In this document: piece by piece, positions 36,625-44,503 of the stretch
Numbering within the stretch: position 1 is the first letter of the stretch
Layout of the letters: the number at the start of each line of letters is the position of its first letter
Assembly (NCBI GenBank): GCA_902779305.1
Contig: CACZBD010000002.1
Location: 62,001-126,000 of the forward strand
Reading direction: 5' to 3'
Length of the DNA: 64,000 bases
From: an uncultured Lachnospiraceae bacterium
GTDB lineage: Bacteria; Bacillota; Clostridia; Lachnospirales; Lachnospiraceae
The notes under the pieces: model-generated
Told to the model about the DNA's origin: nothing
Databases searched by the model: none
What the model saw: only the letters and a program-made list of their open reading frames with translations
Made by a program: the position numbers and the translations under genes

Positions 36625-37604
36625 ATATTCTGATCTTAAGCGCAGGCACCCGAAACAAAGTGGTGCAGGCTTTTAAAACCGCATTGCACGGGAAGGGAAA
36701 AGTCATCGCAACGGACTGCTCCAATTTAGCGCCCGCTCTTTATGATGCCGACGGCTACTATCTCGTGCCGAGGATCACGGCGCCGGACTATATCGACAGG
36801 ATCTTAGATATCTGTGTTAAGGAAAACATCACAGCGCTCTTTTCCCTGATCGATCCGGAACTGTCGCTGATCGCAAAGGAGAGGGACCGTTTTACGCAGA
36901 TCGGTGTCACGCCGGTCGTTTCGGATTACGATCTCGTGGAAACCTGTTTTAACAAATACCGCTTTTACAAGCTGATGAAAAAGAAAAAGATCCCTACGGG
37001 AAAGTGCTACACGGATATGTACCGGTTTCTTGAGGATCTGGATCATGCGAAGATCCTCTATCCCGTGTTTGTGAAGCCTGTGACCGGAAGCGCGAGCATC
37101 AACATCAACAAGGTAAAAAGCGATGACGAACTGGCGGTCTTATTTGCCAATTACGAAGACCTGATGATCCAGGAATACATGGACGGGCAGGAATACGGCG
37201 CGGACGTGTATGTGGATCTGATCAGCAAAAAATGTGTCAGCATCTTCCTGAAAAAGAAGATCAAGATGCGCGCCGGAGAAACGGATAAGTCCGTATCGGT
37301 CAAGATCCCCGCGCTGTTTGAACAGATCAAAGCCCTGACGGAGGATCTGGGATTTTGCGGCATGATCGACATCGATATCTTCGAGATCGACGGCAAATAC
37401 TATTTTTCCGAGATCAATCCGCGTTTCGGCGGCGGCTATCCCCATGCCTATGCCTGCGGCGTTGATTTTCCCGCTCTTCTTGTCAGGAATCTGGAAGGCC
37501 TTGAGAATAAGCAGGATATCGGACATTATGCCGAGAATATCTGCATGATGAAATACAACGAAGTCTGTATCCGTGATTTTGATGGAAAGGAAATCATCCC
37601 GTAG
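36621..37604 (+). CDS. ATP-grasp carboxylate-amine ligase
   Basis: A 327-residue ATP-grasp protein. It has an N-terminal Rossmann-like domain (NILILSAGTRNKVVQAF), the ATP-grasp core with YPVFVKPVTGSASININ (lysine contact to ATP) and LMIQEYMDGQEYGADVYVD, and the Mg-binding FSEINPRFGGGYPHAYACG. It resembles the CarB-like ligase group, which joins a carboxylate to an amine via an acyl phosphate. In this context the amine could be the C4 amino group made by the upstream aminotransferase and the acid an amino acid linked to the PLP enzyme. This is an inference from order and overlaps, and no PglD-type acetyltransferase is present. Confidence 0.88.
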   Translation: MNILILSAGTRNKVVQAFKTALHGKGKVIATDCSNLAPALYDADGYYLVPRITAPDYIDRILDICVKENITALFSLIDPELSLIAKERDRFTQIGVTPVVSDYDLVETCFNKYRFYKLMKKKKIPTGKCYTDMYRFLEDLDHAKILYPVFVKPVTGSASININKVKSDDELAVLFANYEDLMIQEYMDGQEYGADVYVDLISKKCVSIFLKKKIKMRAGETDKSVSVKIPALFEQIKALTEDLGFCGMIDIDIFEIDGKYYFSEINPRFGGGYPHAYACGVDFPALLVRNLEGLENKQDIGHYAENICMMKYNEVCIRDFDGKEIIP

Positions 37605-37606
37605 AA

Positions 37607-38797
37607 ATGAAGATCCTGTATCTGACCATGAGCAAGATCGAACTGCATAAACAGGGCATCTATTCGGACCTGATCCATGCGCTTACCGAAGCCGGACATG
37701 AGATCACGCTGCTGCAGGTCTGCGAAGACTGCAGCGCGGAAGAAGAGAAACCGTCTTTAACAGGAAAAGTCAGGATCCTGAAGGTTGCCGTCGGGAAACT
37801 GTTCGGTGTGAACTTTATAAAAAAAGGGATCAATACGGTAAAGATCGGACCGAAAGTAAAAGCCGCTGTCAAGAGACAGCTTTCGAACGAGCACTTTGAT
37901 CTCGTGCTGTATGCGACGCCGCCGATCACCTTCGCCGGCGTGGTAAGATATGTCAAAAAGAAATGCTCCTGCAGATCGTTCCTGATGCTTAAGGATATTT
38001 TTCCGCAGAATGCCGTGGATATCGGCCTGTTTTCGGCAAAGAGCCCGATCCGCGCATACTTCAGGCACCAGGAAAAAGTGCTTTATGCCCTGTCCGATGG
38101 GATCGGATGTATGTCCAAAGGGAACCTTGAGTACCTGCTAAAGCATGATCCCGAGATCCCTGCGGAAAAGATCATCGTCTTTCCGAACACGCAGAAAGTC
38201 TGTCCCGTAAAATCCTTACAGGATACGGAAGAGCCCGGCTTTCCGGAGCGGAAGATGCGCTTTGTCTTTGGCGGGAATTTCGGCAGGCCGCAGGCGATCG
38301 ACTTTTTGATCCGTTCGATCGGGGAGGAGAGGATGCAGAAGCTGAATGCACAGTTCCTGTTTGTCGGAAACGGTTCGGAAACGGATAAAGTGAAGGAAGC
38401 GGCAGAGAGGCTTCCCAACATGGAATTTTTGCCCTTCATGGCGCCGGATGCATATGAACGCTTCATGGAAGGGTGCGATGTGGGGCTGATCTCTTTAGAT
38501 CACCGCTTTACGATCCCCAATTACCCCTCGAGGGTACTTGCCTACATGTCCATGGCAAAACCGGTCCTTGCCGCAACGGATCCGGTCACGGATATCAGGG
38601 GACTGGTCACGGAAGAAGCAAAATGCGGACTCTGGTGCTCTTCCGATGATCCGGACGCATTCATTTCCTGCGTTGAAGAATTTGTGACGCATCCGGAGAA
38701 GCTGATGCAGTACGGCATGAACGGACGGAAATATTTCGAAGAGCATTTTGATGTGAATCGTTCGGTTGAAATGATCGAAGCATTCATGAAAGGATGA
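37607..38797 (+). CDS. Glycosyltransferase family 4, WbuB-like (probable L-FucNAc transferase)
   Basis: A 396-residue GT-B enzyme that begins KILYLTMSKIELHKQGIYSD. It carries LMLKDIFPQNAVDIGLFSAKS, a block I associate with WbuB/L-fucosamine transferases, then FGGNFGRPQAIDFLIRS, NGSETDKVKEAAER and LPNMEFLPFM. The acceptor-side NYPSRVLAYMSMAKPVLAA replaces the usual EX7E block. It precedes the three UDP-L-FucNAc synthesis genes by six bases, supporting that donor. It starts two bases after the ATP-grasp stop. Confidence 0.8.
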   Translation: MKILYLTMSKIELHKQGIYSDLIHALTEAGHEITLLQVCEDCSAEEEKPSLTGKVRILKVAVGKLFGVNFIKKGINTVKIGPKVKAAVKRQLSNEHFDLVLYATPPITFAGVVRYVKKKCSCRSFLMLKDIFPQNAVDIGLFSAKSPIRAYFRHQEKVLYALSDGIGCMSKGNLEYLLKHDPEIPAEKIIVFPNTQKVCPVKSLQDTEEPGFPERKMRFVFGGNFGRPQAIDFLIRSIGEERMQKLNAQFLFVGNGSETDKVKEAAERLPNMEFLPFMAPDAYERFMEGCDVGLISLDHRFTIPNYPSRVLAYMSMAKPVLAATDPVTDIRGLVTEEAKCGLWCSSDDPDAFISCVEEFVTHPEKLMQYGMNGRKYFEEHFDVNRSVEMIEAFMKG

Positions 38798-38803
38798 GAA
38801 AAG

Positions 38804-39829
38804 ATGTTTGAGCAGAAAACCTTACTGATCACCGGCGGGACCGGGTCTTTTGGAAACGCGGTCTTAAAGAGATTCCTGGATACCGATATCGCGGAGATCC
38901 GGATCTTTTCAAGAGATGAGAAGAAGCAGGACGACATGCGCCATCTCTACAAGAATCCGAAGATCAAGTATTACATCGGCGATGTCAGGAGCATGCAGAG
39001 CTTAAAAGACGCCATGCACGGCGTGGATTACATCTTTCATGCGGCTGCCTTAAAGCAGGTGCCGAGCTGTGAGTTTTTCCCGATGGAAGCGGTGAAGACC
39101 AACGTGATCGGAACCGACAACATGCTGACCGCCGCGATCGAAGCGGGGGTAAAGAAGGTCATCTGTTTATCGACCGACAAGGCCGCCTATCCGATCAATG
39201 CGATGGGAACGAGCAAGGCGATGATGGAAAAGGTCTTTGTGGCAAAATCACGGACCGTGGATCCCGACAAGACGACGATTTGCGGCACGAGATACGGCAA
39301 TGTCATGTGCTCGAGAGGTTCCGTGATCCCGCTTTTCATCGAGCAGATCAAGGCGGGCGGTCCGCTGACGCTTACGGATCCGACCATGACGCGCTTTATC
39401 ATGAGTCTTGAGGAAGCGGTGGAACTGGTCCTCTTCGCGTTTGAACATGCGAATGCCGGCGACATCATGGTGCAGAAGGCGCCGGCCTGTACGATCGGCG
39501 TGCTCGCGCAGGCGGTAAAGGAACTCTTCCATGCAGACAATGAGGAAAAGATCATCGGGATCCGCCACGGCGAGAAGATGTATGAAACGCTTCTGACCAA
39601 CGAGGAATGCGCAAGAGCGACGGACCTCGGTAATTTCTACAGGGTTCCCGCAGACCAGAGAGACTTAAACTACGATAAATATTTCACCGAAGGCAACGAA
39701 AAGAGAAGTGAGCTTTCGGAATTCAATTCCAACAACACCACGATCCTGAATGTGGAACAGGTAAAGGAAAAACTGCTGAAACTGCAGTATATCCGCGACG
39801 AGATCGCAGCGTGGGAAGCAGAACATTAA
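38804..39829 (+). CDS. fnlA: UDP-GlcNAc 4,6-dehydratase/5-epimerase (FnlA/CapE/WbjB)
   Basis: A 341-residue short-chain dehydrogenase with LITGGTGSFGNAVLKRFL, FSRDEKKQDDMRHLY, FHAAALKQVPSCEFFPMEA, LSTDKAAYPINAMGTSKAMM and TRYGNVMCSRGSVIPLFI. These are signatures of the first enzyme of UDP-N-acetyl-L-fucosamine synthesis. The C-terminal DLNYDKYFTEG and SEFNSNNTTILN are also typical of CapE/FnlA. With fnlB and fnlC behind it the pathway is complete in three adjacent genes. Confidence 0.93.
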   Translation: MFEQKTLLITGGTGSFGNAVLKRFLDTDIAEIRIFSRDEKKQDDMRHLYKNPKIKYYIGDVRSMQSLKDAMHGVDYIFHAAALKQVPSCEFFPMEAVKTNVIGTDNMLTAAIEAGVKKVICLSTDKAAYPINAMGTSKAMMEKVFVAKSRTVDPDKTTICGTRYGNVMCSRGSVIPLFIEQIKAGGPLTLTDPTMTRFIMSLEEAVELVLFAFEHANAGDIMVQKAPACTIGVLAQAVKELFHADNEEKIIGIRHGEKMYETLLTNEECARATDLGNFYRVPADQRDLNYDKYFTEGNEKRSELSEFNSNNTTILNVEQVKEKLLKLQYIRDEIAAWEAEH

Positions 39830-39848
39830 GAAAAGAAACGGAAAAACG

Positions 39849-40979
39849 ATGCAGCAAAAGATCCTGATCACCGGTGCAAAGGGATTCATCGGTAAAAATC
39901 TGACCGCCGAGCTTATAAACCGCGGGTATGACACGGTTTATCCCTGCGATGTGGAAACAACGGAAGAAGAACTGGAACGGTATGTAAAAGACTGTACCTT
40001 CGTTTTTCATTTTGCGGGCGTGAACCGGCCAAAAGACGAGAGCGAATTTACGACCGGCAATACCATCTTCAGCGAAACGCTCATCCGGTTACTGGAAAAA
40101 GAGGGCAGAAACGTTCCCGTGCTCATGTCTTCGTCCATTCAGGCTGCGCTTGACAATCCTTACGGGATCAGCAAGAAGGCAGCAGAGGATGCGCTCTTTA
40201 GGCATGAAAAAGAGAGCGGGAGCAAAGTCATGATCTTCCGCCTTCCCGGCGTGTTCGGGAAGTGGTGCAGACCGAATTACAACAGCGTGGTCGCAACCTT
40301 TTGCCATAACATCGCAAACGGGCTTCCCATCGAGGTGCATGATCCGAAACGGGAACTAGAGCTTGTCTATATCGATGATGTGGTCGCTGCCTTTATCGAT
40401 GCGATGGAACAGCTTCCCAAGGCGGACGCGGACGGTTTCCACCATGTCAAGATCACGCACAGGGTTACGCTCGGTGATCTTGCTGAGCGGATCGGCGCGT
40501 TTCCTGAACTCAGACAGAATCTCGGCGTTCCGGATTTTTCGGACCCGCTTACATACAAACTGTACAGCACTTATTTAAGTTACCTTGCGGAGGATGATTT
40601 TTCCTATCCGTTAACCATGAAATGCGACAACAGAGGTTCCTTTACCGAGTTCATCCGGACCCCTGACAGGGGACAGGTCAGCGTCAATGTCGCAAAGCCC
40701 GGGATCACAAAGGGTAATCACTGGCATCATTCGAAGAACGAGAAATTCCTGGTGGTAAAAGGCGAGGCAGACATCTGTTTTCGGAAGGTCGGCGAAGAGA
40801 AGGTGATCACCTATCACGTCAGCGATCAGGAACTGACCGTCGTAGATATCCCGACCGGCTACACGCACTGCATTACCAATACCGGAGAAGAGGACCTGAT
40901 CACCGTCATGTGGGTGAGTGAGGCCTTTGATGAAAAGCACCCGGATACCTTTTTCGAACCCGTGATCCGTAAACCGTAG
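39849..40979 (+). CDS. fnlB: UDP-2-acetamido-2,6-dideoxy-hexulose reductase (FnlB/CapF/WbjC)
   Basis: A 376-residue two-domain protein. The N-terminal SDR domain has ILITGAKGFIGKNL, FAGVNRPK and the catalytic NPYGISKKAAEDAL. The C-terminal cupin domain (from about 255) has GNHWHHSKNEKFLVVKGEA, the zinc-binding histidines known from CapF. CapF epimerises at C3 through the cupin and reduces C4 through the SDR, giving UDP-N-acetyl-6-deoxy-L-talosamine. It follows fnlA by 19 bases. Confidence 0.93.
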   Translation: MQQKILITGAKGFIGKNLTAELINRGYDTVYPCDVETTEEELERYVKDCTFVFHFAGVNRPKDESEFTTGNTIFSETLIRLLEKEGRNVPVLMSSSIQAALDNPYGISKKAAEDALFRHEKESGSKVMIFRLPGVFGKWCRPNYNSVVATFCHNIANGLPIEVHDPKRELELVYIDDVVAAFIDAMEQLPKADADGFHHVKITHRVTLGDLAERIGAFPELRQNLGVPDFSDPLTYKLYSTYLSYLAEDDFSYPLTMKCDNRGSFTEFIRTPDRGQVSVNVAKPGITKGNHWHHSKNEKFLVVKGEADICFRKVGEEKVITYHVSDQELTVVDIPTGYTHCITNTGEEDLITVMWVSEAFDEKHPDTFFEPVIRKP

Positions 40980-41029
40980 AACATCCGTTACATGTTTGCA
41001 GAAACTTTGAAAGGGGAACAGGAGGAAGC

Positions 41030-42166
41030 ATGGAGAAATTAAAACTGATGACCATTGTAGGGACCAGACCGGAGATCATACGCCTGTCCGAGGTCATCAA
41101 ATGCGCGGACCGCTATTTTGACCATGTGCTCGTGCACACGGGACAGAACTATGACTACACCCTGAACCAGATCTTTTTTGAGGATCTTGGGCTTCGCAGT
41201 CCCGATCATTACCTGGACAGCGTCGGCAAGGACCTTGGCGAGACCATGGGCAACATCATCGCAAAGTCTTATGAACTGATGCTACAGGAAAAGCCGGACG
41301 CCGTTCTGATCCTCGGGGATACCAACTCCGCTTTAAGCGCGATCAGCGCAAAACGCTTAAAGATCCCCATTTTTCATATGGAAGCCGGAAACCGTTGCTG
41401 GGACTGGAATGTATCCGAGATGATCAACCGCAAGATCGTGGATCACATCTCGGACATCAACCTGCCCTATACCGAGCATTCCCGCAGATATCTGCTTTCC
41501 GAGGGGATCGACGGCAAGACGGTGTTTGTGACGGGCTCCCCGATGAAGGAAGTGCTGCAAAAGCACATGGATGAGATCGAAAAAAGTGATGTGCTGAACA
41601 GGCTTTCTCTTGAAAAGAACCGCTATATCCTTGTGTCTGCGCACCGCGAGGAAAATATCGATATCGAAGATCATTTTATGGATCTGATGAATGCGATCAA
41701 TGACATCGCCGAAACCTATCAGGTACCGGTGATCTATTCCACGCACCCGCGGTCGAAAAAGTTCATCGAGCAGAGGGATTTCAAATTCCATCCGCTCGTA
41801 CAGAGCCTGCAGCCGTTCGGCTTCCTTGACTACAACAAGCTGCAGATGAATGCGCTCTGCGTCTTATCCGACAGCGGAACGCTTTCCGAGGAATCGGCCA
41901 TGCTGCATTTCCCGGGCGTGCTGATCAGAACGAGCACGGAGCGGCCGGAAGTGCTTGATAAGGGCAGCGTCGTGATCGGCGGGATCAAGAGCAGGGATGT
42001 CAAACAGGCCACCGCCTTAGCGCTTGCCATGCAGGAAAATCAAGAACCTGTGGTGGAAGCTTCGGATTATGCGGACACCAATGTATCCGTCAAGGTGGTC
42101 AAACTGATCCAGAGTTATGCCAAGATCGTAAACGAGACGGTCTGGCTGAAGAAGGAAACCATGTAA
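41030..42166 (+). CDS. fnlC: UDP-N-acetyl-sugar 2-epimerase (FnlC/CapG/WbjD)
   Basis: A 378-residue non-hydrolysing 2-epimerase: TIVGTRPEIIRLSEVIK, VHTGQNYDYTLNQIFFEDL, ILGDTNSALSAISAKRLKIP, HMEAGNRCWDWNVSEMINR, SAHREENID and DSGTLSEESAML. In this context it makes the third step, UDP-N-acetyl-6-deoxy-L-talosamine to UDP-N-acetyl-L-fucosamine. The HMEAGNRCWDWNVSEE-type block distinguishes FnlC from WecB. AGGAGG precedes the ATG. It could also supply a ManNAc-type sugar for the nonulosonate genes, which is less likely. Confidence 0.92.
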   Translation: MEKLKLMTIVGTRPEIIRLSEVIKCADRYFDHVLVHTGQNYDYTLNQIFFEDLGLRSPDHYLDSVGKDLGETMGNIIAKSYELMLQEKPDAVLILGDTNSALSAISAKRLKIPIFHMEAGNRCWDWNVSEMINRKIVDHISDINLPYTEHSRRYLLSEGIDGKTVFVTGSPMKEVLQKHMDEIEKSDVLNRLSLEKNRYILVSAHREENIDIEDHFMDLMNAINDIAETYQVPVIYSTHPRSKKFIEQRDFKFHPLVQSLQPFGFLDYNKLQMNALCVLSDSGTLSEESAMLHFPGVLIRTSTERPEVLDKGSVVIGGIKSRDVKQATALALAMQENQEPVVEASDYADTNVSVKVVKLIQSYAKIVNETVWLKKETM

Positions 42167-42177
42167 CGGGACAGGCT

Positions 42178-43323
42178 ATGCGGATCGTTGTCAATGATGT
42201 GGCAGCCAGCAAGACCGGCGCGCTCTCGATTTTGAAGGATTTTTATCAGTATGTCAAAGACCACGACACGGAAAACGAGTGGGTCTTTCTGCTTGGCGGC
42301 AATTACCTTGCGGAAACGGACAGGATTCGCGTGGTCCTGCTTGAAGATGTTAAGAAAAGCCGCCTGAAACGTTTGCTGTTCGAGGGGTTTTCCTTTCAAA
42401 AGGTGTTAAAGGACCTGAAGCCTGACGTCTATTTTTCCATGCAGAATACACTTCCGAGAGGGTATGCAGGCAAACAGGCGCTGTATGTGCACCAGCCTTT
42501 GGGATATCAGAATGTCAAACGGTTTTCACTTTTTAAAAAGAGCGAGCGGGAATATGCCATATACCAGCACCTTATCGCAAAGCTGATCGACGCTTCCGTC
42601 AAACGTGCGGATCTTATCATCGTGCAGACCGGGTGGATGAGAGAAGCGGTCCTTGCCAAGACGCATGTTCCAAAGGACAAGGTAGTGAAGATCCTGCCGA
42701 CGATCGCGGATCTGTCGCAATATGCGGCCGGCGTGAACCCGTCACCGGACACATTTTTCTATCCCTCCGGGAATATCTCCTATAAAAATCACAGCCTGCT
42801 GTATATGGCAGCAGGGCTTTTGGTACAAAGAGGCCTTACGGATTTTAAGATCTATGTGACTTTGACCGCGGAAGAACTGCGGCAGCATCTGCCACAGGAT
42901 GCGGATGAAAAGATCCTGTCGCATTTTGTGTGCATGGGCAGGGTGGAACGCGAAGAAGTCCTGAAAATGTATCAGAAAAGCACCCTGGTGTTTCCCTCCT
43001 ACATCGAGACCTTCGGCTATCCGCCCGCGGAGGCGAGACAGATCGGAACGCTGGTCCTTTCCTCGGACTGTCCGTTTTCCCGTGAAGTACTTGACGGTTA
43101 TGAGAATGCATATTATTTTGATCCCTTTGATGCCAAGGTGCTTTCCGATCTTATGGAAGATGTGATCACGGGAAAAATCGCATTAAAAGCCGGAAAAGCA
43201 GGTGCGGAGACATCGGCAGGCACGGAAACGTCAGCAGGCATGGATCCGGCAGCAGGGACAGATAAAGATAAGGAAAACAGCTGGGCACAGGTGGTGGAAC
43301 TCCTGACGGCCCTTGGCAGATAG
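42178..43323 (+). CDS. Glycosyltransferase family 4 with C-terminal repeat tail
   Basis: A 381-residue GT-B protein: N-terminal RIVVNDVAASKTGALSILKD, LYVHQPLGYQNVKRFS and VQTGWMREAVL. The donor domain has YPSGNISYKNHSLLYMA and FPSYIETFGYPPAEARQIGT with the paired glutamates. Before the last 18 residues the protein carries four six-residue repeats (AGAETS, AGTETS, AGMDPA, AGTDKD), a hydrophilic tail not expected in the family. It begins 11 bases after fnlC. Donor sugar unknown; L-FucNAc or rhamnose are candidates by location only. Confidence 0.85.
   Translation: MRIVVNDVAASKTGALSILKDFYQYVKDHDTENEWVFLLGGNYLAETDRIRVVLLEDVKKSRLKRLLFEGFSFQKVLKDLKPDVYFSMQNTLPRGYAGKQALYVHQPLGYQNVKRFSLFKKSEREYAIYQHLIAKLIDASVKRADLIIVQTGWMREAVLAKTHVPKDKVVKILPTIADLSQYAAGVNPSPDTFFYPSGNISYKNHSLLYMAAGLLVQRGLTDFKIYVTLTAEELRQHLPQDADEKILSHFVCMGRVEREEVLKMYQKSTLVFPSYIETFGYPPAEARQIGTLVLSSDCPFSREVLDGYENAYYFDPFDAKVLSDLMEDVITGKIALKAGKAGAETSAGTETSAGMDPAAGTDKDKENSWAQVVELLTALGR
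43198..43269 (+). repeat. Four in-frame 18-bp tandem repeats
   Basis: Units at 43198-43215, 43216-43233, 43234-43251 and 43252-43269 each begin GCAGG and encode six residues starting Ala-Gly. The copies are diverged (units 1 and 2 closest). Change in copy number would lengthen or shorten the transferase tail without a frameshift. Confidence 0.8.
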
Positions 43324-43334
43324 ATATCAGCGTT

Positions 43335-43362
43335 GCTTATTAAATGACATTCAATAATAAGC
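43335..43362. repeat. Perfect AT-rich inverted repeat in an intergenic gap
   Basis: GCTTATTA (43335-43342) and TAATAAGC (43355-43362) form an 8-bp perfect stem with a 12-base loop. No T-run follows, so it is not a simple terminator. It directly abuts an AGAGG ribosome-site-like sequence serving a short ORF at 43370. Confidence 0.75.
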
Positions 43363-43369
43363 AGAGGTT

Positions 43370-43411
43370 ATGAATAAGGCCTTTATGGCAGGCCGGTACG
43401 GAACGATATGA
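43370..43411 (+). CDS. Candidate 13-codon leader peptide coupled to the WbsX-like gene
   Basis: The ORF MNKAFMAGRYGTI begins at an ATG with AGAGG (43364-43368) just upstream. It ends in a TGA that overlaps the ATG of the next gene (ATGA at 43408). The arrangement matches translational coupling seen between real genes throughout this region. No known leader peptide is recognised, and chance occurrence is possible for so short an ORF. Confidence 0.4.
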   Translation: MNKAFMAGRYGTI

Positions 43412-44493
43412 GAGTTTTGTGTATGTATTTGCCACAATATCATACCTTTCCCGAGAACGATGAATGGTGGGGAAGAGGCTACACGGAGTGGACCGCGGTA
43501 AGAAGCGCAGAGCCGCTTTACAAAGGACATATCCAGCCGCGCGTTCCCTTGGAGCACCGTTACTACGATCTTGTCAACGAGGCGGTCACCACGTTTACCT
43601 GGCAGGCAAAACTCGCCAAAGATCACGGGATCTACGGTTTCAGCTTCTACCAGTACTACTTTAAGGGCGCGCAGCTCATGGAACGGCCGCTGGAGATCTT
43701 ACGGGAGCATCCGGAGATCGACCTGAACTATTGCATCTGCTGGGCGAACGAAACCTGGACGAGGACCTGGTACGGACTTGCCAACCAGATCTTAAGGAAA
43801 CAGGAATACGGCGGCGAGGAAGACTGGAAGGCGCATTTTGAGTATCTGCTGCACTTTTTTACGGACGAACGCTATATCAAGATCGATAACCGCCCCGTTC
43901 TGCAGATCTACCGGACGTTTGATATCCCGGAACTTGGGCGGATGCGGGAACTTTTTGATATGTGGGCGAAAGAAGCCGGATTTGACGGAATCTATCTGAT
44001 CGGTGGAAAGACTGCCGCGAAACAGGAAACAAGGGAAGGGATCGTTGACGGCTATTACTTTTTCGAGCCGGGCTATACGCTGAAACATGATTTTGGCTTC
44101 CTGCACGCACTTTCCTACCGCGCTTCGGTCTTTTGCAACACGCTTTTGAACCGCTTTACGAAGCAGAAAAAACTGGAGCGGAAGATCCCTGCCGAATGGA
44201 TCTATAAAGCCATTGAAAAGCGTAACTATGCGGACAACGAGTTTCCGGGGCTGATCCCGAACTGGGACAATACGCCAAGGCGGAAATACAAAGGCCTGGT
44301 TTATACCAACACGAACCCGAAGCGGTTTGCGCAGGTGCTTTCTGTTTTGAAAGAAAAGGTCTCGGGCAGGAAGGTGGATTTCGTTTTCATCAATGCCTGG
44401 AACGAATGGGGAGAGGGCGCCGTGATGGAGCCCGATCAGACGGACGGCTACGGGTATCTGGAAGCGGTGGCAAAAGTACAGGGGATCTCATAA
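43408..44493 (+). CDS. WbsX/GH99-like glycan enzyme
   Basis: A 361-residue protein of the WbsX (glycosyltransferase WbsX/GH99-like) family: LCMYLPQYHTFPENDEWWG, GYTEWTAVRSAEPLYKGHIQ, HGIYGFSFYQYYFKGAQL, CWANETWTRTW and FINAWNEWGEGAVMEPD. The family is found in many O-antigen and capsule loci. Its fold relates to GH99 endo-mannosidases, and whether bacterial members transfer or hydrolyse glycans is not settled. Weak GGA before the ATG, but the short ORF at 43370 ends in an ATGA overlap and may load ribosomes. Confidence 0.88.
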   Translation: MRVLCMYLPQYHTFPENDEWWGRGYTEWTAVRSAEPLYKGHIQPRVPLEHRYYDLVNEAVTTFTWQAKLAKDHGIYGFSFYQYYFKGAQLMERPLEILREHPEIDLNYCICWANETWTRTWYGLANQILRKQEYGGEEDWKAHFEYLLHFFTDERYIKIDNRPVLQIYRTFDIPELGRMRELFDMWAKEAGFDGIYLIGGKTAAKQETREGIVDGYYFFEPGYTLKHDFGFLHALSYRASVFCNTLLNRFTKQKKLERKIPAEWIYKAIEKRNYADNEFPGLIPNWDNTPRRKYKGLVYTNTNPKRFAQVLSVLKEKVSGRKVDFVFINAWNEWGEGAVMEPDQTDGYGYLEAVAKVQGIS

Positions 44494-44503
44494 GGAGCCG
44501 GAG

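Noticed and set aside
41030..42166. Epimerase as WecB or as the hydrolysing NulO-pathway epimerase
   Set aside because: Its position after fnlA and fnlB and the NRCWDWNVSEMINR block fit FnlC/CapG much better.
43198..43269. CRISPR-like repeats
   Set aside because: The units are contiguous 18-mers without spacers, lie in frame within a gene and are diverged.
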